Assembly: GCA_963728445.1 (NCBI GenBank)
Contig: CAVSJO010000004.1
Location: forward strand, 496,001-560,000
Length of the DNA stretch: 64,000 nt
Direction: 5' to 3'
Origin: CAVSJO01 sp963728445
GTDB taxonomy: Bacteria > Gemmatimonadota > Gemmatimonadetes > Longimicrobiales > RSA9
Part shown: positions 32,538 to 41,204 of the stretch, in pieces
How positions within the stretch are numbered: position 1 is the stretch's first letter
Layout of the letters: each line of letters opens with the position of its first letter
Position numbers and translations under genes: made by a program
The notes under the pieces: generated by a model
Told to the model about the DNA's origin: nothing
Databases searched by the model: none
The model's input: the letters and a program-made list of their open reading frames with translations, nothing else

Positions 32538-33272
32538 CTAGCCCTCGGCGCTGCGCGGCGCCGAGATCTGCCGGTCGCGCAGCTCGGGCACGATTCGGAG
32601 CCGGTCCACGGTCGCGCAGAAGGCGACGTCGCTCTCGAATCCGAGCGCCAGCAGGGCCTTTCCGCCGGCGCTCGCCTTCAGCACCGGCAGAGGCGAAGCG
32701 CGATACGGCTTCGCCAGGGCGGAGGCCGCCGTGCCGGCGTCGTTCATCGCGAAGGCTCCCACCCGGTCCCGCAGCGCCAGAACGAGGGCGCCGGCGCACA
32801 CGGCGTCTTCAAGCGCGAAGAAACCGTCCCGGCCCGCGCACACGACGACGCCGTCGCCCTCCTCCTCCGCCATGGCGTCCGCCACCGCCGACAGGTTCAG
32901 GAACGAGCCCAACAGCACACGTCGCGCGCCAGAGACGGAGATCAGCGCCTCGGTCCCGTTCGTCGTGGTCATCGCGATCAGCTTGCCCGCGACCCGGTCG
33001 CGCGTGTACTCCAGGGGCGAATTGCCGAGATCGAACCCGTCGATCCGGACTCCCTTGCGCTCGCCCCCCAGAAGCGTCTCCTGCCGGCCCACGCGCTGCG
33101 CGAGGGACGTCGCCTCCTCCGGCGTCGCCGCCGGACACACGACCCGGGCGCCGTTCGAGAGCGCCTCGAGAATCGTGCTCGTCGCCCGCAGGACGTCGAT
33201 GATGACGACCAGCCGGCCGCTGATGCCGGCCGCCGGCAGCTCGGCCGGCGTGAAGCAGAGATCGAGCGTCAC
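32538..33272 (-). CDS. comB: 2-phosphosulfolactate phosphatase (ComB family)
   Basis: A 244-residue protein of the ComB family. Motifs seen are VVIIDVLRATSTILEALSNGA, LGGERKGVRIDGFDLGNSP, TTTNGTEALI, VCAGRDGFFALEDAVCAG and the C-terminal FCATVDRLRIVPEL. The family removes phosphate from 2-phosphosulfolactate; in methanogens this leads to coenzyme M, while bacterial roles are less clear. The GTG start at 33272 makes a GTGA overlap with accC. No other sulfolactate or coenzyme M gene (comA, comC) is visible, so the substrate in this organism is open. Confidence 0.88.
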   Translation of the reverse strand: MTLDLCFTPAELPAAGISGRLVVIIDVLRATSTILEALSNGARVVCPAATPEEATSLAQRVGRQETLLGGERKGVRIDGFDLGNSPLEYTRDRVAGKLIAMTTTNGTEALISVSGARRVLLGSFLNLSAVADAMAEEEGDGVVVCAGRDGFFALEDAVCAGALVLALRDRVGAFAMNDAGTAASALAKPYRASPLPVLKASAGGKALLALGFESDVAFCATVDRLRIVPELRDRQISAPRSAEG

Positions 33273-34642
33273 GATGCCGCCGTCGCCTCCACCCGCTGCT
33301 CCGCCATCCGCCGCTCGAGATACTTCGTGTCGAAGTCCCCGTTCACGAAGTTCTCGTCGTACATGAGCTCCAGCAGGAACGGGATCGTCGTATGGATGCC
33401 CTCCACCACGAAGCACTCCAGCGCGAATCGCATCCGCGCCAGCGCCTCCGTCCGGTCCTGCCCGTGTACGATGAGCTTCCCGATGAGGGAGTCGTAGTTC
33501 GGGGGCACCCGGTATCCGGCGTAGGCGTGCGTGTCGACCCGTACGCCCGGCCCGCCGGGCGGGTGGAAGCTGGTGATCGTGCCCGGGCTCGGCGCGAACT
33601 TGCGCGCCGGGTCCTCGGCGTTGATGCGGCACTCGATCGCGTGTCCGCGCAGGCTGAAGACGCCGTTGTCCGGCACCGAGATCCGCTCCCCGTCGGCGAT
33701 CCGGATCTGCTCCTTCACGAGGTCGACACCCGTCACCATCTCGGTCACCGGGTGCTCCACCTGGATGCGCGTGTTCATCTCCATGAAGTAGAACGAGCCG
33801 TCCTCATCCAGCAGGAATTCCATCGTGCCTGCGGAGTAGTACCCGATGTGGCTCGCCCCCTTGACCGCCGCCTCGCCCATGGCGGCCCGGATCTCCGGCG
33901 TCATCGCGGGCGAGGGCGACTCCTCGATCAGCTTCTGGTGGCGCCGCTGGATCGAGCAGTCCCGCTCCCCCAGATGGATCACCCGCCCGTGACGGTCGCC
34001 CAGCAGCTGGAACTCGATGTGGCGCGGGCGGCGCAGGTACTTCTCCATGTACACCGTCGGATCCCCGAAGGCCGCGCCTGCCTCCTGCTGCGCCGCCTGG
34101 AACTGACGCTCGAACTGGCCCGGATCATCGACGACCCGCATGCCCTTGCCGCCGCCGCCCGCCGCGGCCTTGATCAGCACCGGAAAGCCGATGCTCTCCG
34201 CCACCTCCCTCGCAGATTCGACGTCCTCCAGCGTACCCGGGCTGCCCGGAACCGTCGGCACGCCGACCTCGGCCATCGTCTTGCGCGCGACGGCCTTGTC
34301 TCCCATCAGCCGGATCTGCCGCGCGCTCGGCCCGATGAAGATCAGCTCCGCGTGTTCGCAGATTTCCGCGAACTCCGCGTTCTCGGCGAGGAACCCGTAC
34401 CCCGGATGGATCGCCTCGGCGCCCGTGATCTCCGCCGCCGCCATCAGGCGCGGGATGTTGAGGTAGCTCTCCCGTGCCGGCGGCGGCCCGATGCAGATGT
34501 CCTCGTCTGCGAACCGAACGTGAAGCGACTCCCGGTCCGCCTCGCTGTAGACCGCTACCGTGCGGATGCCCAGCTCCCGGCACGCTCGGATGACCCGGAG
34601 CGCGATCTCGCCCCGGTTCGCAACCAGTACCTTTCGAAACAT
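33269..34642 (-). CDS. accC: Acetyl-CoA carboxylase, biotin carboxylase subunit
   Basis: Carboxylates biotin on AccB in the first step of fatty-acid synthesis. The 457-residue protein has the standard blocks: MFRKVLVANRGEIALRVIRA, IHPGYGFLAENAEFA, the ATP-grasp loop KAAAGGGGKGMRVV, HIEFQLLGDRHG, ERDCSIQRRHQKLIEESP, EMNTRIQVEHPVTEM and RGHAIECRINAEDP. It lies directly downstream of accB, ten bases apart, and is coupled to comB. Confidence 0.97.
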   Translation of the reverse strand: MFRKVLVANRGEIALRVIRACRELGIRTVAVYSEADRESLHVRFADEDICIGPPPARESYLNIPRLMAAAEITGAEAIHPGYGFLAENAEFAEICEHAELIFIGPSARQIRLMGDKAVARKTMAEVGVPTVPGSPGTLEDVESAREVAESIGFPVLIKAAAGGGGKGMRVVDDPGQFERQFQAAQQEAGAAFGDPTVYMEKYLRRPRHIEFQLLGDRHGRVIHLGERDCSIQRRHQKLIEESPSPAMTPEIRAAMGEAAVKGASHIGYYSAGTMEFLLDEDGSFYFMEMNTRIQVEHPVTEMVTGVDLVKEQIRIADGERISVPDNGVFSLRGHAIECRINAEDPARKFAPSPGTITSFHPPGGPGVRVDTHAYAGYRVPPNYDSLIGKLIVHGQDRTEALARMRFALECFVVEGIHTTIPFLLELMYDENFVNGDFDTKYLERRMAEQRVEATAAS

Positions 34643-34651
34643 GCCGCGCCG

Positions 34652-35299
34652 CTACCGGCCGCCGGACGGCTCGATCCGGAAGAGCACCTGCCCGTACTCC
34701 ACCGGCTCGGAATTCTCCACCAGCACCTCTCGCACCACCCCTTCGACCTCGCTCTCCATCTCGTTCATCAGCTTCATCGCTTCGAGGATGCAGAGCGTCT
34801 GGCCCTTCGTCACCGTCGACCCGACCTCCACGTACGGCGGCGCTTCCGGCGCCGGTGCCCGGTAGAACGTCCCGACCATCGGAGACGTCACGTCCACGAG
34901 CCGGGACTTCGATTCCGAGTCCGCCTCCTGCGGCGCACGTCCCGAGTCCTCCTCGCCCGTCCCCGAGGCGGACGCGCCTCCACCCCCCGCCGCTGGCGCC
35001 GCAGCCTGCGGTGCTGCCGGTGGGCCCGCGGCCGGCGCATACGTCACCGCCGGCCCCACCGCTCCGCTCTGCGCCGGAGGCGGCGTCTTCGAGACCCGGA
35101 TCTTCGTGCCCGCACGCGTGATCTCCAGCGAGTCGATTCCGCTTTCGTCGACCGCCGAGATCAGACCCCGCACGAAATCGAGATCGATGAGCGGCCGACC
35201 CGTTCCATGACGCGCGTTTCCGGACGCGGACGCCTCGCCCGACGATCGCCGCCGGGCCGACGCCTCCGCATCGCTCCGCTTTCCACGCGTGCTTGCCAT
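34652..35299 (-). CDS. accB: Acetyl-CoA carboxylase biotin carboxyl carrier protein
   Basis: Carries biotin between AccC and the carboxyltransferase. The 215-residue protein has the biotin-attachment motif EAMKLMNE with Lys176 in its C-terminal domain (residues about 135-212), and the thumb-like TFYRAPAPEAPPY. A Pro/Ala-rich linker (about 72-125) precedes it. The basic N-terminal 35 residues are longer than in the E. coli protein and look unstructured. accB and accC are adjacent as usual; accA and accD are not in the window. Confidence 0.95.
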   Translation of the reverse strand: MASTRGKRSDAEASARRRSSGEASASGNARHGTGRPLIDLDFVRGLISAVDESGIDSLEITRAGTKIRVSKTPPPAQSGAVGPAVTYAPAAGPPAAPQAAAPAAGGGGASASGTGEEDSGRAPQEADSESKSRLVDVTSPMVGTFYRAPAPEAPPYVEVGSTVTKGQTLCILEAMKLMNEMESEVEGVVREVLVENSEPVEYGQVLFRIEPSGGR

Positions 35300-35310
35300 T
35301 GCCTTCCCCT

Positions 35311-35799
35311 TTATGTCTCGCCCATGTCGCTCGGCCCCGACGCCCGCCCTCGCAGATACCCGACGAGACCGCGCAGTCCGAGCCCGTAACTCTCCGGTCC
35401 GAAGCCCGTCACCACTCCGATGGCGACGTCCGCCAGCAACGACTGGTGCCGGAACCGCTCTCTCCCATGAACGTTCGTGAGGTGCACCTCGACGAACGGG
35501 CGCCCCACGCCCAGCAGCGCGTCGCGCAGCGCGACGCTCGTGTGCGTGTAGGCGCCCGCGTTCACGACGAAGCCCTCCACCGAAGGTCCGTCCCGCTGAA
35601 TGCGGTCGACGAGCGCTCCCTCACCGTTTGCCTGGAAGCTGTCGACGCTCACCCCGAGCTCCGAGGCCAGGGTATGGAGACCCGCGTCGATGCTCTCCAG
35701 CGTCGCCTGGCCGTACACCTCCGGCTCTCGTGCGCCGAGCAGGTTCAGGTTCGGCCCGTGGATGACCGAGATCCTCAATGCTTCAGGCTCTGGAGCCAC
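35311..35799 (-). CDS. aroQ: 3-dehydroquinate dehydratase, type II
   Basis: Shikimate-pathway enzyme that makes 3-dehydroshikimate. Residues about 9-24 hold SVIHGPNLNLLGAREPEVYG, followed by FQANGEGALVDRIQ, VVNAGAYTHTSVALRDALL and VEVHLTNVHGRERFRHQSLL, all type II hallmarks including the catalytic Tyr and His. The start is uncertain. GTG at 35799 gives 162 residues and overlaps the TPR gene by 25 bases; TTG at 35778 gives a TTGA overlap and a more typical length but has no ribosome site. Confidence 0.93.
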   Translation of the reverse strand: MAPEPEALRISVIHGPNLNLLGAREPEVYGQATLESIDAGLHTLASELGVSVDSFQANGEGALVDRIQRDGPSVEGFVVNAGAYTHTSVALRDALLGVGRPFVEVHLTNVHGRERFRHQSLLADVAIGVVTGFGPESYGLGLRGLVGYLRGRASGPSDMGET

Positions 35800-37301
35800 G
35801 CCCGGAACATCTCCAGGTCGTCCTCGTCGTCGGGACCCACCGCCGCCCCCGATGCCGCGTCCTCGTCCCTCGACTTCAGGTCCGCCGCCCCGGCATGGAC
35901 GGCCTCGTCATCCTCCGCCTCCGCGTCCTCCGCCTCCCCCGCCTCGGCGTCCTCCCCCTCTGCGGGCTCCGCGCCTGCCCCTTCGTCATTCCATTCCAGC
36001 AGGCCCGACAGGTAGTCGGCGATGGAACCCGCACGGCCGGCGCCCGGGTCTTCCTCCTCTTCTGCACCTTCTCCCCAACCGTACGGCCCTTCGTCCTCCC
36101 ATGCCCCACCGCCGCCCGTCCAGGCCGACTCGACCGTCTCCACCTCCACCGTCTCCATCTCGAAGACTTCGACGTCGTACACGTCGGGGTCGTATCCCCC
36201 GTCCTCCCACGGAGCCGGCGAGAACTCCGCCTGCGCGGCCTCCTCCGCGGCTTCCGCTTCCGCCTCCGCTTCGGCCAGACGCGTCCGAAGTCGCTCGTCG
36301 TCCGGGCTCTGTCCCAGGAGTTCCCGGTACACGTCCGCGGCCCGCCGGTACAGGCCCTGTCGCAGGTAGAGATCGGCGATCGTCTCCGTCACCACCTCCC
36401 CCGTCTCCCCGGGCTCCGCCTCCTCGGTCTCGGCGGCCCCGGACTCGAACGGGAATGGCTCGTCTGCCGAGCCGTTCTCCTGCTCCTCGGCCCCGGCCGC
36501 CGCCGGGAAACCGAAGCGTTCCTCGAAGCTCTCGTATACCGTCGACTCGTAGTAGCCCGTCTGCTCGGGGAAGATCGCCTCGCCGGTGTCCTCCTCCATG
36601 ACGCGGCCGGCGTCGTCCGCCACGAAGCCCTCCGACGAGAATTCGGGCGACGCGTACTCCGCCGGCGGCTCGCGCTCCCCTGCCGTGGACGTTTCGGCCG
36701 CTCCGGGTTCCGGCTCGCCGAACGCCTCGTCGAAGCTCTCGGTCCCGGCGCCTCCCCCAGCCATCTCCTCGAATTCGTCCGGCCCGGCTTCGGTGTCCAC
36801 GTCCGCCCAGGGGTCGGGCTCCGGCTCCTGCCACGCGGCCGGCGCCGGTGGCGCCTCCTCCTCCACCCACACGTCGGGCTCCTCCGGCTCGACCCCGCCA
36901 GGGTGACGGGCGACGTAGTCCGCCGCGTCGTCCGCGGCCGGATCCAGCACGAGGAGCTCGCTGTAGTAGGAGACGGCCTCGGCCGGCCGGCCCAGGTCCC
37001 GCGACAGATCGCCGAGGGTCCGGAGCGCGACCATGTTGTACGGGTCGAGCTCGATCACGCGGCGGAAGGCCTCGACCGCGCCCTCCGCGTCCCCTTCGTC
37101 CGCCCGGACGCGGCCCAGCACGACGTGGGCGCTGGAATATTCGGGATGTTTTAGGAGTCCGCTCTCCAGGACCTGGTGGGCGCGATCCAGGTCGCCCGCA
37201 CGCCGGTACGCCTCCGCCAGGTGCGTGAATACGCGCCCCTCGGGGTTCTCCGCGTAGAGCGACTCGAGCCTTTCGATTTCCTCGCGGTGGGATCCGGCCA
37301 T
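35775..37301 (-). CDS. Acidic tetratricopeptide-repeat protein
   Basis: A 508-residue TPR protein. Residues 5-130 form about three to four TPR units (FTHLAEAYRRAGDLDRAHQV, SAHVVLGRVRADEGDAEGAVE, LRTLGDLSRDLGRPAEAVSYY). A long, strongly acidic, low-complexity centre (about 135-275, and 340-480) surrounds another TPR-like pair (ADLYLRQGLYRRAADVYREL). The protein ends with the short motif FRAWLQSLKH. No signal peptide, so probably cytoplasmic. Function unknown; a scaffold is likely. First gene of the aroQ-accB-accC-comB-ftsK-lolA block, with its own promoter. Confidence 0.8.
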   Translation of the reverse strand: MAGSHREEIERLESLYAENPEGRVFTHLAEAYRRAGDLDRAHQVLESGLLKHPEYSSAHVVLGRVRADEGDAEGAVEAFRRVIELDPYNMVALRTLGDLSRDLGRPAEAVSYYSELLVLDPAADDAADYVARHPGGVEPEEPDVWVEEEAPPAPAAWQEPEPDPWADVDTEAGPDEFEEMAGGGAGTESFDEAFGEPEPGAAETSTAGEREPPAEYASPEFSSEGFVADDAGRVMEEDTGEAIFPEQTGYYESTVYESFEERFGFPAAAGAEEQENGSADEPFPFESGAAETEEAEPGETGEVVTETIADLYLRQGLYRRAADVYRELLGQSPDDERLRTRLAEAEAEAEAAEEAAQAEFSPAPWEDGGYDPDVYDVEVFEMETVEVETVESAWTGGGGAWEDEGPYGWGEGAEEEEDPGAGRAGSIADYLSGLLEWNDEGAGAEPAEGEDAEAGEAEDAEAEDDEAVHAGAADLKSRDEDAASGAAVGPDDEDDLEMFRAWLQSLKH

Positions 37302-37361
37302 CAGCCCAGCTCCACGGAGATTGGCGGCATGCTACGAGATCCGATCGTGGGTGAGGGAGGG

Positions 37362-37391
37362 AAGATAGACGCGCGTGCGGCGGCATGTCAA
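37362..37391 (-). promoter_or_regulatory. Promoter of the TPR-aroQ-acc-ftsK block
   Basis: A consensus TTGACA and TATCTT separated by 18 bases, with the -10 box about 60 bases upstream of the TPR ATG. The boxes are read directly from sequence. The leader would be about 54 bases. Promoters in both directions appear to share this 263-base gap. Confidence 0.72.
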
Positions 37392-37452
37392 CGCGGCGGC
37401 GGGCGCCTGGCGGCCCCGATGGTCCGCGCGCGAGCGCGCGTGGCGCGCTCGC

Positions 37453-37481
37453 TTGAATGCGGCCGTCGCTTGCCTTACGTT
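37453..37481 (+). promoter_or_regulatory. Probable promoter of the PpiD-like gene
   Basis: TTGAAT and TACGTT separated by 17 bases, with the -35 box about 110 bases upstream of the ATG at 37565. The -10 is weak (three of six). Given the divergent layout a promoter is expected here. Confidence 0.45.
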
Positions 37482-37564
37482 TCAGGGTTTCGGGCCCCGT
37501 GCGCCGCCTCACCGGCGACGGGGTCGCGAGGGGTCCACGCCGGAGTCGAAGGAGTAGTCGGCGT

Positions 37565-39391
37565 ATGATGCGACAGATGCGGGAAAACACGAAGTGGATC
37601 ATGCTGGTGACGGCGTTCGCGTTCGTCGGCCTCATGATCTTCCAGTGGGGGATGGACGCCAGCGGCCGGAGCAGCTCCCAGATTGCGGGGGGCGAGCTCG
37701 GCACCGTGAACGGTGAGCCGGTCACCTACGAGGAGTACAACAACGTCTATCGAAGCCTCCTGGAACGGCAGCAGGCGCAGCAGCAGGAGGCGCTTACCGC
37801 TTCGCAGACGCGCCAGCTCGAGGACGCCGCGTGGAACCAGGTAGTATCCGACAAGATCCTCCGGCAGGAGCTGCAGCGCCGGGGCATCAAGGTCTCGCAG
37901 GACGAGATCAAGCAGGCCGCCCGGTACTCCCCGCCGCCGGAGTTCTACAGCAACGAGATGTTCCAGACGAACGGCCAGTTCGACCTGGACAAGTACCACC
38001 GATTCCTCGCCTCGCCGGCCGCCGACGACCGGCTTCTCATGCAGCTCGAGGCGTACTATCGGGACGCCATTCCGCGCAGCAAGCTGTTTCGGCAGGTCTC
38101 CTCCGGGATCTATCTGACCGACGGGCAGTTGTGGCGGATGTACAGGGACCGCAACGAGAAGGCGAGCGTCGAGTACGTCTCGATCGACCCGGGCGCCGTG
38201 ATTCCCGATGCCGCCGTGACCGTTACGGACGCGGAGGTCCGGAAGTACTACGATGAGCACCAGAAGGAGCTGGAGAGGCCGGAGCGGGCGAGGGTCGAGG
38301 TCACGACGCTCGACAAGACGCCGACCTCCGCGGACACCGCCGCGGTCCTGAAACACGCCGAGGAGCTTCGCCAGCAGATCATCGGCGGCGCAGACTTCGC
38401 CGACATCGCGAAGCGCGAGTCCGCCGATCAGGGCTCGGCCGAACAGGGCGGCGACCTGGGCACCGTCCAGCGTGGTCAGACGGTCCCGCCCTTCGACAGC
38501 GCGCTCTTCTCGCTGCCGATCGGTCAGGTCAGTCAGCCGGTCCGCACGACCTACGGCTACCACATCATCCAGGTCCAGAGCCGGACCGACAGCACCGCCA
38601 CCGCGCGCCACATCCTGCTCCCCATCAAACGACAGGAGGCGGCGGAGAACCGGCTTCTGGCCCGGGCCGACTCCCTGGAGGCGCTCGGTGAGTCGGAGGG
38701 GCTCGAGGCGGCCGCGAAGGACATGGGCCTGACCGTGCGTGAGCTGCAGCTCTCGAAGGGCACGCCGTTCCTCCCGGTCGTCGGATCGGTCGACGAGGGC
38801 GCCGACTGGGCGTTCGGCACTGCGGGCGTCGGAGACGTCAGCCCCGTCTTCGAGAACGAGCAGGCGTTCTACATGCTCAGCATCAAGAGCATCCAGCCCG
38901 CCGGTGTGATGGCGTTCGACGACATCAAGGACGCCCTCCGCGCGAGGGTGACGGAGCAGAAGAAGCTCGCGAAGGCGGAGCAGCTCGCCCGCCAGATCGT
39001 GGACGACGTCCACGGAGGGATGAGCCTGGAGGAGGCCGCGCACAAGCAGAACCTCAGCGTCCAGCAGGCCGGCCCCTTCACCCGCACGGACTTCGTGCCC
39101 GGCCTCGGGACCGCGAACGCGGCCATCGGCACCGCGTTCGGACTGGACGTGAACCAGGTGAGCGCCCCGATCACCGTCGATGGCAAGGTGGTGATCGAGC
39201 GGGTCGTCTCGAGGCAGACCGCGGATCGAGCGGCCTTCGAGGCCCAGCGGTCGCAGATGCGTGAGCAGCTCACCTCTGCCATGGAGCAGGCGCGCCTGAG
39301 CCAGTTCCTCCAGGACCTGAAGGACAGGGCGAAGATCGTCGACAATCGGGATCAGGTACTGGTCTCCGACGCGAGCCAGCGGACGAGCTGA
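37565..39391 (+). CDS. Peptidyl-prolyl cis-trans isomerase, PpiD/SurA type
   Basis: A 608-residue periplasmic folding factor anchored by one N-terminal helix (WIMLVTAFAFVGLMIFQWGM, residues about 11-30). A SurA_N-like helical chaperone part follows (GTVNGEPVTYEEYNNVYRSL, DKILRQELQRRGIKVSQDEI). The parvulin domain lies at about 255-355 (GADFADIAKRESADQGSAEQ, GGDLGTVQRGQTVPPFDSAL, TYGYHIIQVQSRT). A second, degenerate parvulin-like unit (about 360-560) follows. AAGGAG lies ten bases before the ATG at 37565. It is the only envelope gene on the plus strand and converges on tatA at a strong terminator. Confidence 0.88.
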   Translation: MMRQMRENTKWIMLVTAFAFVGLMIFQWGMDASGRSSSQIAGGELGTVNGEPVTYEEYNNVYRSLLERQQAQQQEALTASQTRQLEDAAWNQVVSDKILRQELQRRGIKVSQDEIKQAARYSPPPEFYSNEMFQTNGQFDLDKYHRFLASPAADDRLLMQLEAYYRDAIPRSKLFRQVSSGIYLTDGQLWRMYRDRNEKASVEYVSIDPGAVIPDAAVTVTDAEVRKYYDEHQKELERPERARVEVTTLDKTPTSADTAAVLKHAEELRQQIIGGADFADIAKRESADQGSAEQGGDLGTVQRGQTVPPFDSALFSLPIGQVSQPVRTTYGYHIIQVQSRTDSTATARHILLPIKRQEAAENRLLARADSLEALGESEGLEAAAKDMGLTVRELQLSKGTPFLPVVGSVDEGADWAFGTAGVGDVSPVFENEQAFYMLSIKSIQPAGVMAFDDIKDALRARVTEQKKLAKAEQLARQIVDDVHGGMSLEEAAHKQNLSVQQAGPFTRTDFVPGLGTANAAIGTAFGLDVNQVSAPITVDGKVVIERVVSRQTADRAAFEAQRSQMREQLTSAMEQARLSQFLQDLKDRAKIVDNRDQVLVSDASQRTS

Positions 39392-39414
39392 CGTCCGGCA
39401 ACGAAGCGCAGAAC

Positions 39415-39453
39415 AAAAAGCCGCCGCCCCGGGTTTCCGGGGCGGCGGCTTTT
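39415..39453. terminator. Strong bidirectional terminator
   Basis: A 13-bp GC stem (GCCGCCGCCCCGG/CCGGGGCGGCGGC) with a four-base loop is flanked by AAAAA and TTTT, so the stem can extend to 17 bp with A:T pairs. It reads as an intrinsic terminator in both directions: for the PpiD-like gene on the plus strand and for tatA on the minus strand. It is the strongest terminator in the window. Confidence 0.92.
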
Positions 39454-39481
39454 CTTCGTTCGGCTCTGACTACCCCGTCGG

Positions 39482-39808
39482 CTACTCGCCCTGCCGCGTC
39501 TGCGACGCCGGCTGCTCGGCCTCCCGCTGCTCCGCATTCGCCTGCTGCTGCGGAGCCTGGTACTGCTGCTGCGGAGCCTGGTACTGCTGCTGCGGCTGAG
39601 GCGGCGGAACGGCCTGGCGCGTCTCCGGCCGCTGCACCTGCTGGTTGGGATTCGTGAGCTCCGACTGGATGTCGCTCATCGACGACTTGAATTCGCGGAT
39701 CCCCTTCCCCAGGGCGCCGCCGAGCTCCGGCAGCCGCTTGGCGCCGAAGACGAGGAGCAGCACGACCAGGATCAGGATGATCTCGCCGGGTCCGAGGCTG
39801 CCGAACAT
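39482..39808 (-). CDS. tatA: Sec-independent translocase subunit TatA
   Basis: Pore-forming Tat subunit. The 108-residue protein begins MFGSLGPGEIILILVVLLLV (membrane helix 6-20), followed by FGAKRLPELGGALGKGIREF (hinge and amphipathic helix). The tail (about 55-108) is Gln/Pro-rich with repeated QYQAPQQ units encoded by a 21-bp repeat. tatC is 10 kb away (50124-50972) and no separate tatB is seen. GGAGAAGGA lies just upstream of the ATG. Confidence 0.95.
   Translation of the reverse strand: MFGSLGPGEIILILVVLLLVFGAKRLPELGGALGKGIREFKSSMSDIQSELTNPNQQVQRPETRQAVPPPQPQQQYQAPQQQYQAPQQQANAEQREAEQPASQTRQGE
39543..39594 (-). repeat. 21-bp tandem repeat in tatA
   Basis: Two perfect copies of a 21-bp unit (39543-39563 and 39564-39584) and a partial third encode repeated QYQAPQQ in the TatA tail. 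The frame is kept. Such repeats often change in number between strains. Confidence 0.85.
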
Positions 39809-39829
39809 GGTCCTTCTCCGGTTACGGGA

Positions 39830-40105
39830 TCAGAGCCAGGAGCGAACGACCAGCGCGACCACGAGGACGCCGACCAGGCTCAGTGCGTTCAAGTTAACAG
39901 TGAGCGGCCCGATCACGAAGGCCACCGCAACCAGGTCGATCCCGAGCGGTCCCAGGGACGCCGATACGCTCGTCGTCAGAAAGCTCCGCGCCGGGCTCTC
40001 CGGCATGAAGCGCACGGCGATGGCCGTGAACAGCGCTCCGACGAAGAGACCGACGACCAGCGTCCAGAACAGTCGCGCCAGGCCGCGCCGCCGGGCTCCT
40101 AACAT
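39830..40105 (-). CDS. DUF4321-like small membrane protein
   Basis: A 91-residue protein with two to three hydrophobic segments: FWTLVVGLFVGALFTAIAVR, then a polar loop (FMPESPARSFLTTSVSASLG), then LDLVAVAFVIGPLTVNLN-like and ALSLVGVLVVALVVRSW segments. The pattern (membrane helix, short loop with a PExxxxxFxTxSVS motif, then a strand-like hydrophobic stretch) matches my recollection of DUF4321 proteins, which have no known function. It lies between the polyprenyl synthase and tatA. Confidence 0.65.
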   Translation of the reverse strand: MLGARRRGLARLFWTLVVGLFVGALFTAIAVRFMPESPARSFLTTSVSASLGPLGIDLVAVAFVIGPLTVNLNALSLVGVLVVALVVRSWL

Positions 40106-40138
40106 GGTACGTCGCCTATGCTGCGGGGTTCCATGGCT

Positions 40139-41125
40139 TTATCGTCGTCGATCGATCACGTATGCGATGGCGGCCCGCAGCGAATCGGCCGCGTACCCCG
40201 CGGGGAGACCGGCCAGCGCCTCCTCCGCCCTCTCGCCATATTCCTCGGCCCGCCCGCGTGCATACTCCAGGCCGCCCTGTTCGGCGACGAAGGCCATCAC
40301 GGCCTCGATTCCCTCGTCCGTCGGCTCCGGATCCGCGAAGAACCGCTCGACCAGGCGACGCTCCGTCGGCGTCGCCCGGCGAAGCGCCTCGATCAGCGGC
40401 AGCGTCATCTTGTGCTCGCGCAGGTCCTGACCGCCCGGCTTGCCCGTCACCGCTTCGTCTCGCGCATAGTCGAGCAGATCGTCGGCGATCTGGAACGCCA
40501 TCCCGAGGTGGTGCCCGTACTCACGCATCGCCTGCTGAAAGCGCCCGCCGGCGGCGGCGGCACCCAGCTCGCACGCCGCGGACATGAGCGACGCCGTCTT
40601 CGATGCGATCAGCCGGTCGTAGTCGGCCTCGCCGAAGCCGAGGGTATCGTGCGACGAGAGCTGCCGCATCTCGCCGATGCTCATCTCGTTCGCCGCCCTG
40701 GCCAGCACGCGCAGGAACTCGATCTCCCCGATCGCGGTCAGCTCCATCACCGCCCGGCTGTACAGGTAGTCTCCCATGATCACCGCACTCTGGTGGTTCC
40801 AGAGGGCGTTCACCGTGGGCATACCGCGCCGGAGGACGGAATGATCGACGGCGTCGTCGTGGACCAGGGTCGCCAGGTGCAGGAGCTCGACGCTCGCGGC
40901 GAGGGTCACGCCATGAGGGTGGAGCGAATCCTCGAGGCGCTCCGAGAGCAGGGCGAGGGTCGGACGGAACAGCTTGCCCCGCGCCAGCAGGAGGTACTCA
41001 TTCACCTCCTGGATGCGCGGAAAATCCGAGACGACGATCCGGCGGATCTCGTCGACAACGTCCTCCAGCCGCTCGGCGACCGGACGCTGTATGTCGGCGA
41101 GCTTCGGCGCTGCGGTACGAAGCAT
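40139..41125 (-). CDS. Polyprenyl diphosphate synthase
   Basis: A 328-residue trans-prenyltransferase, likely for the long isoprenoid tail of the respiratory quinone. Two aspartate-rich motifs are present: HDDAVDHSVLRRG (first) and IADDLLDYARD (second). KLFRPTLALLSER and IASKTASLMSAACELG are also seen. No bulky residue blocks the chain before the first motif, which fits a long-chain (C35-C45) product; the exact length cannot be read. Its own promoter lies at 41171-41199. Confidence 0.92.
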   Translation of the reverse strand: MLRTAAPKLADIQRPVAERLEDVVDEIRRIVVSDFPRIQEVNEYLLLARGKLFRPTLALLSERLEDSLHPHGVTLAASVELLHLATLVHDDAVDHSVLRRGMPTVNALWNHQSAVIMGDYLYSRAVMELTAIGEIEFLRVLARAANEMSIGEMRQLSSHDTLGFGEADYDRLIASKTASLMSAACELGAAAAGGRFQQAMREYGHHLGMAFQIADDLLDYARDEAVTGKPGGQDLREHKMTLPLIEALRRATPTERRLVERFFADPEPTDEGIEAVMAFVAEQGGLEYARGRAEEYGERAEEALAGLPAGYAADSLRAAIAYVIDRRR

Positions 41126-41170
41126 CAGGGGCAGCTCGGACTCCCGGGTTTCGGCGGAAATGCGGCGTCA

Positions 41171-41199
41171 AACCTAGACATCCGGCTCCGCACTGTCAA
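41171..41199 (-). promoter_or_regulatory. Promoter of the polyprenyl synthase block
   Basis: Consensus TTGACA and TAGGTT separated by 17 bases in the 79-base gap before the synthase ATG. The start would be near 41164, giving a leader of about 40 bases. The -35 box is perfect. Confidence 0.7.
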
Positions 41200-41204
41200 A
41201 GCGA

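Noticed and set aside
39392..39481. Small gene between the PpiD-like gene and tatA
   Set aside because: The gap is filled by the bidirectional terminator and has no ribosome site or open frame of note.
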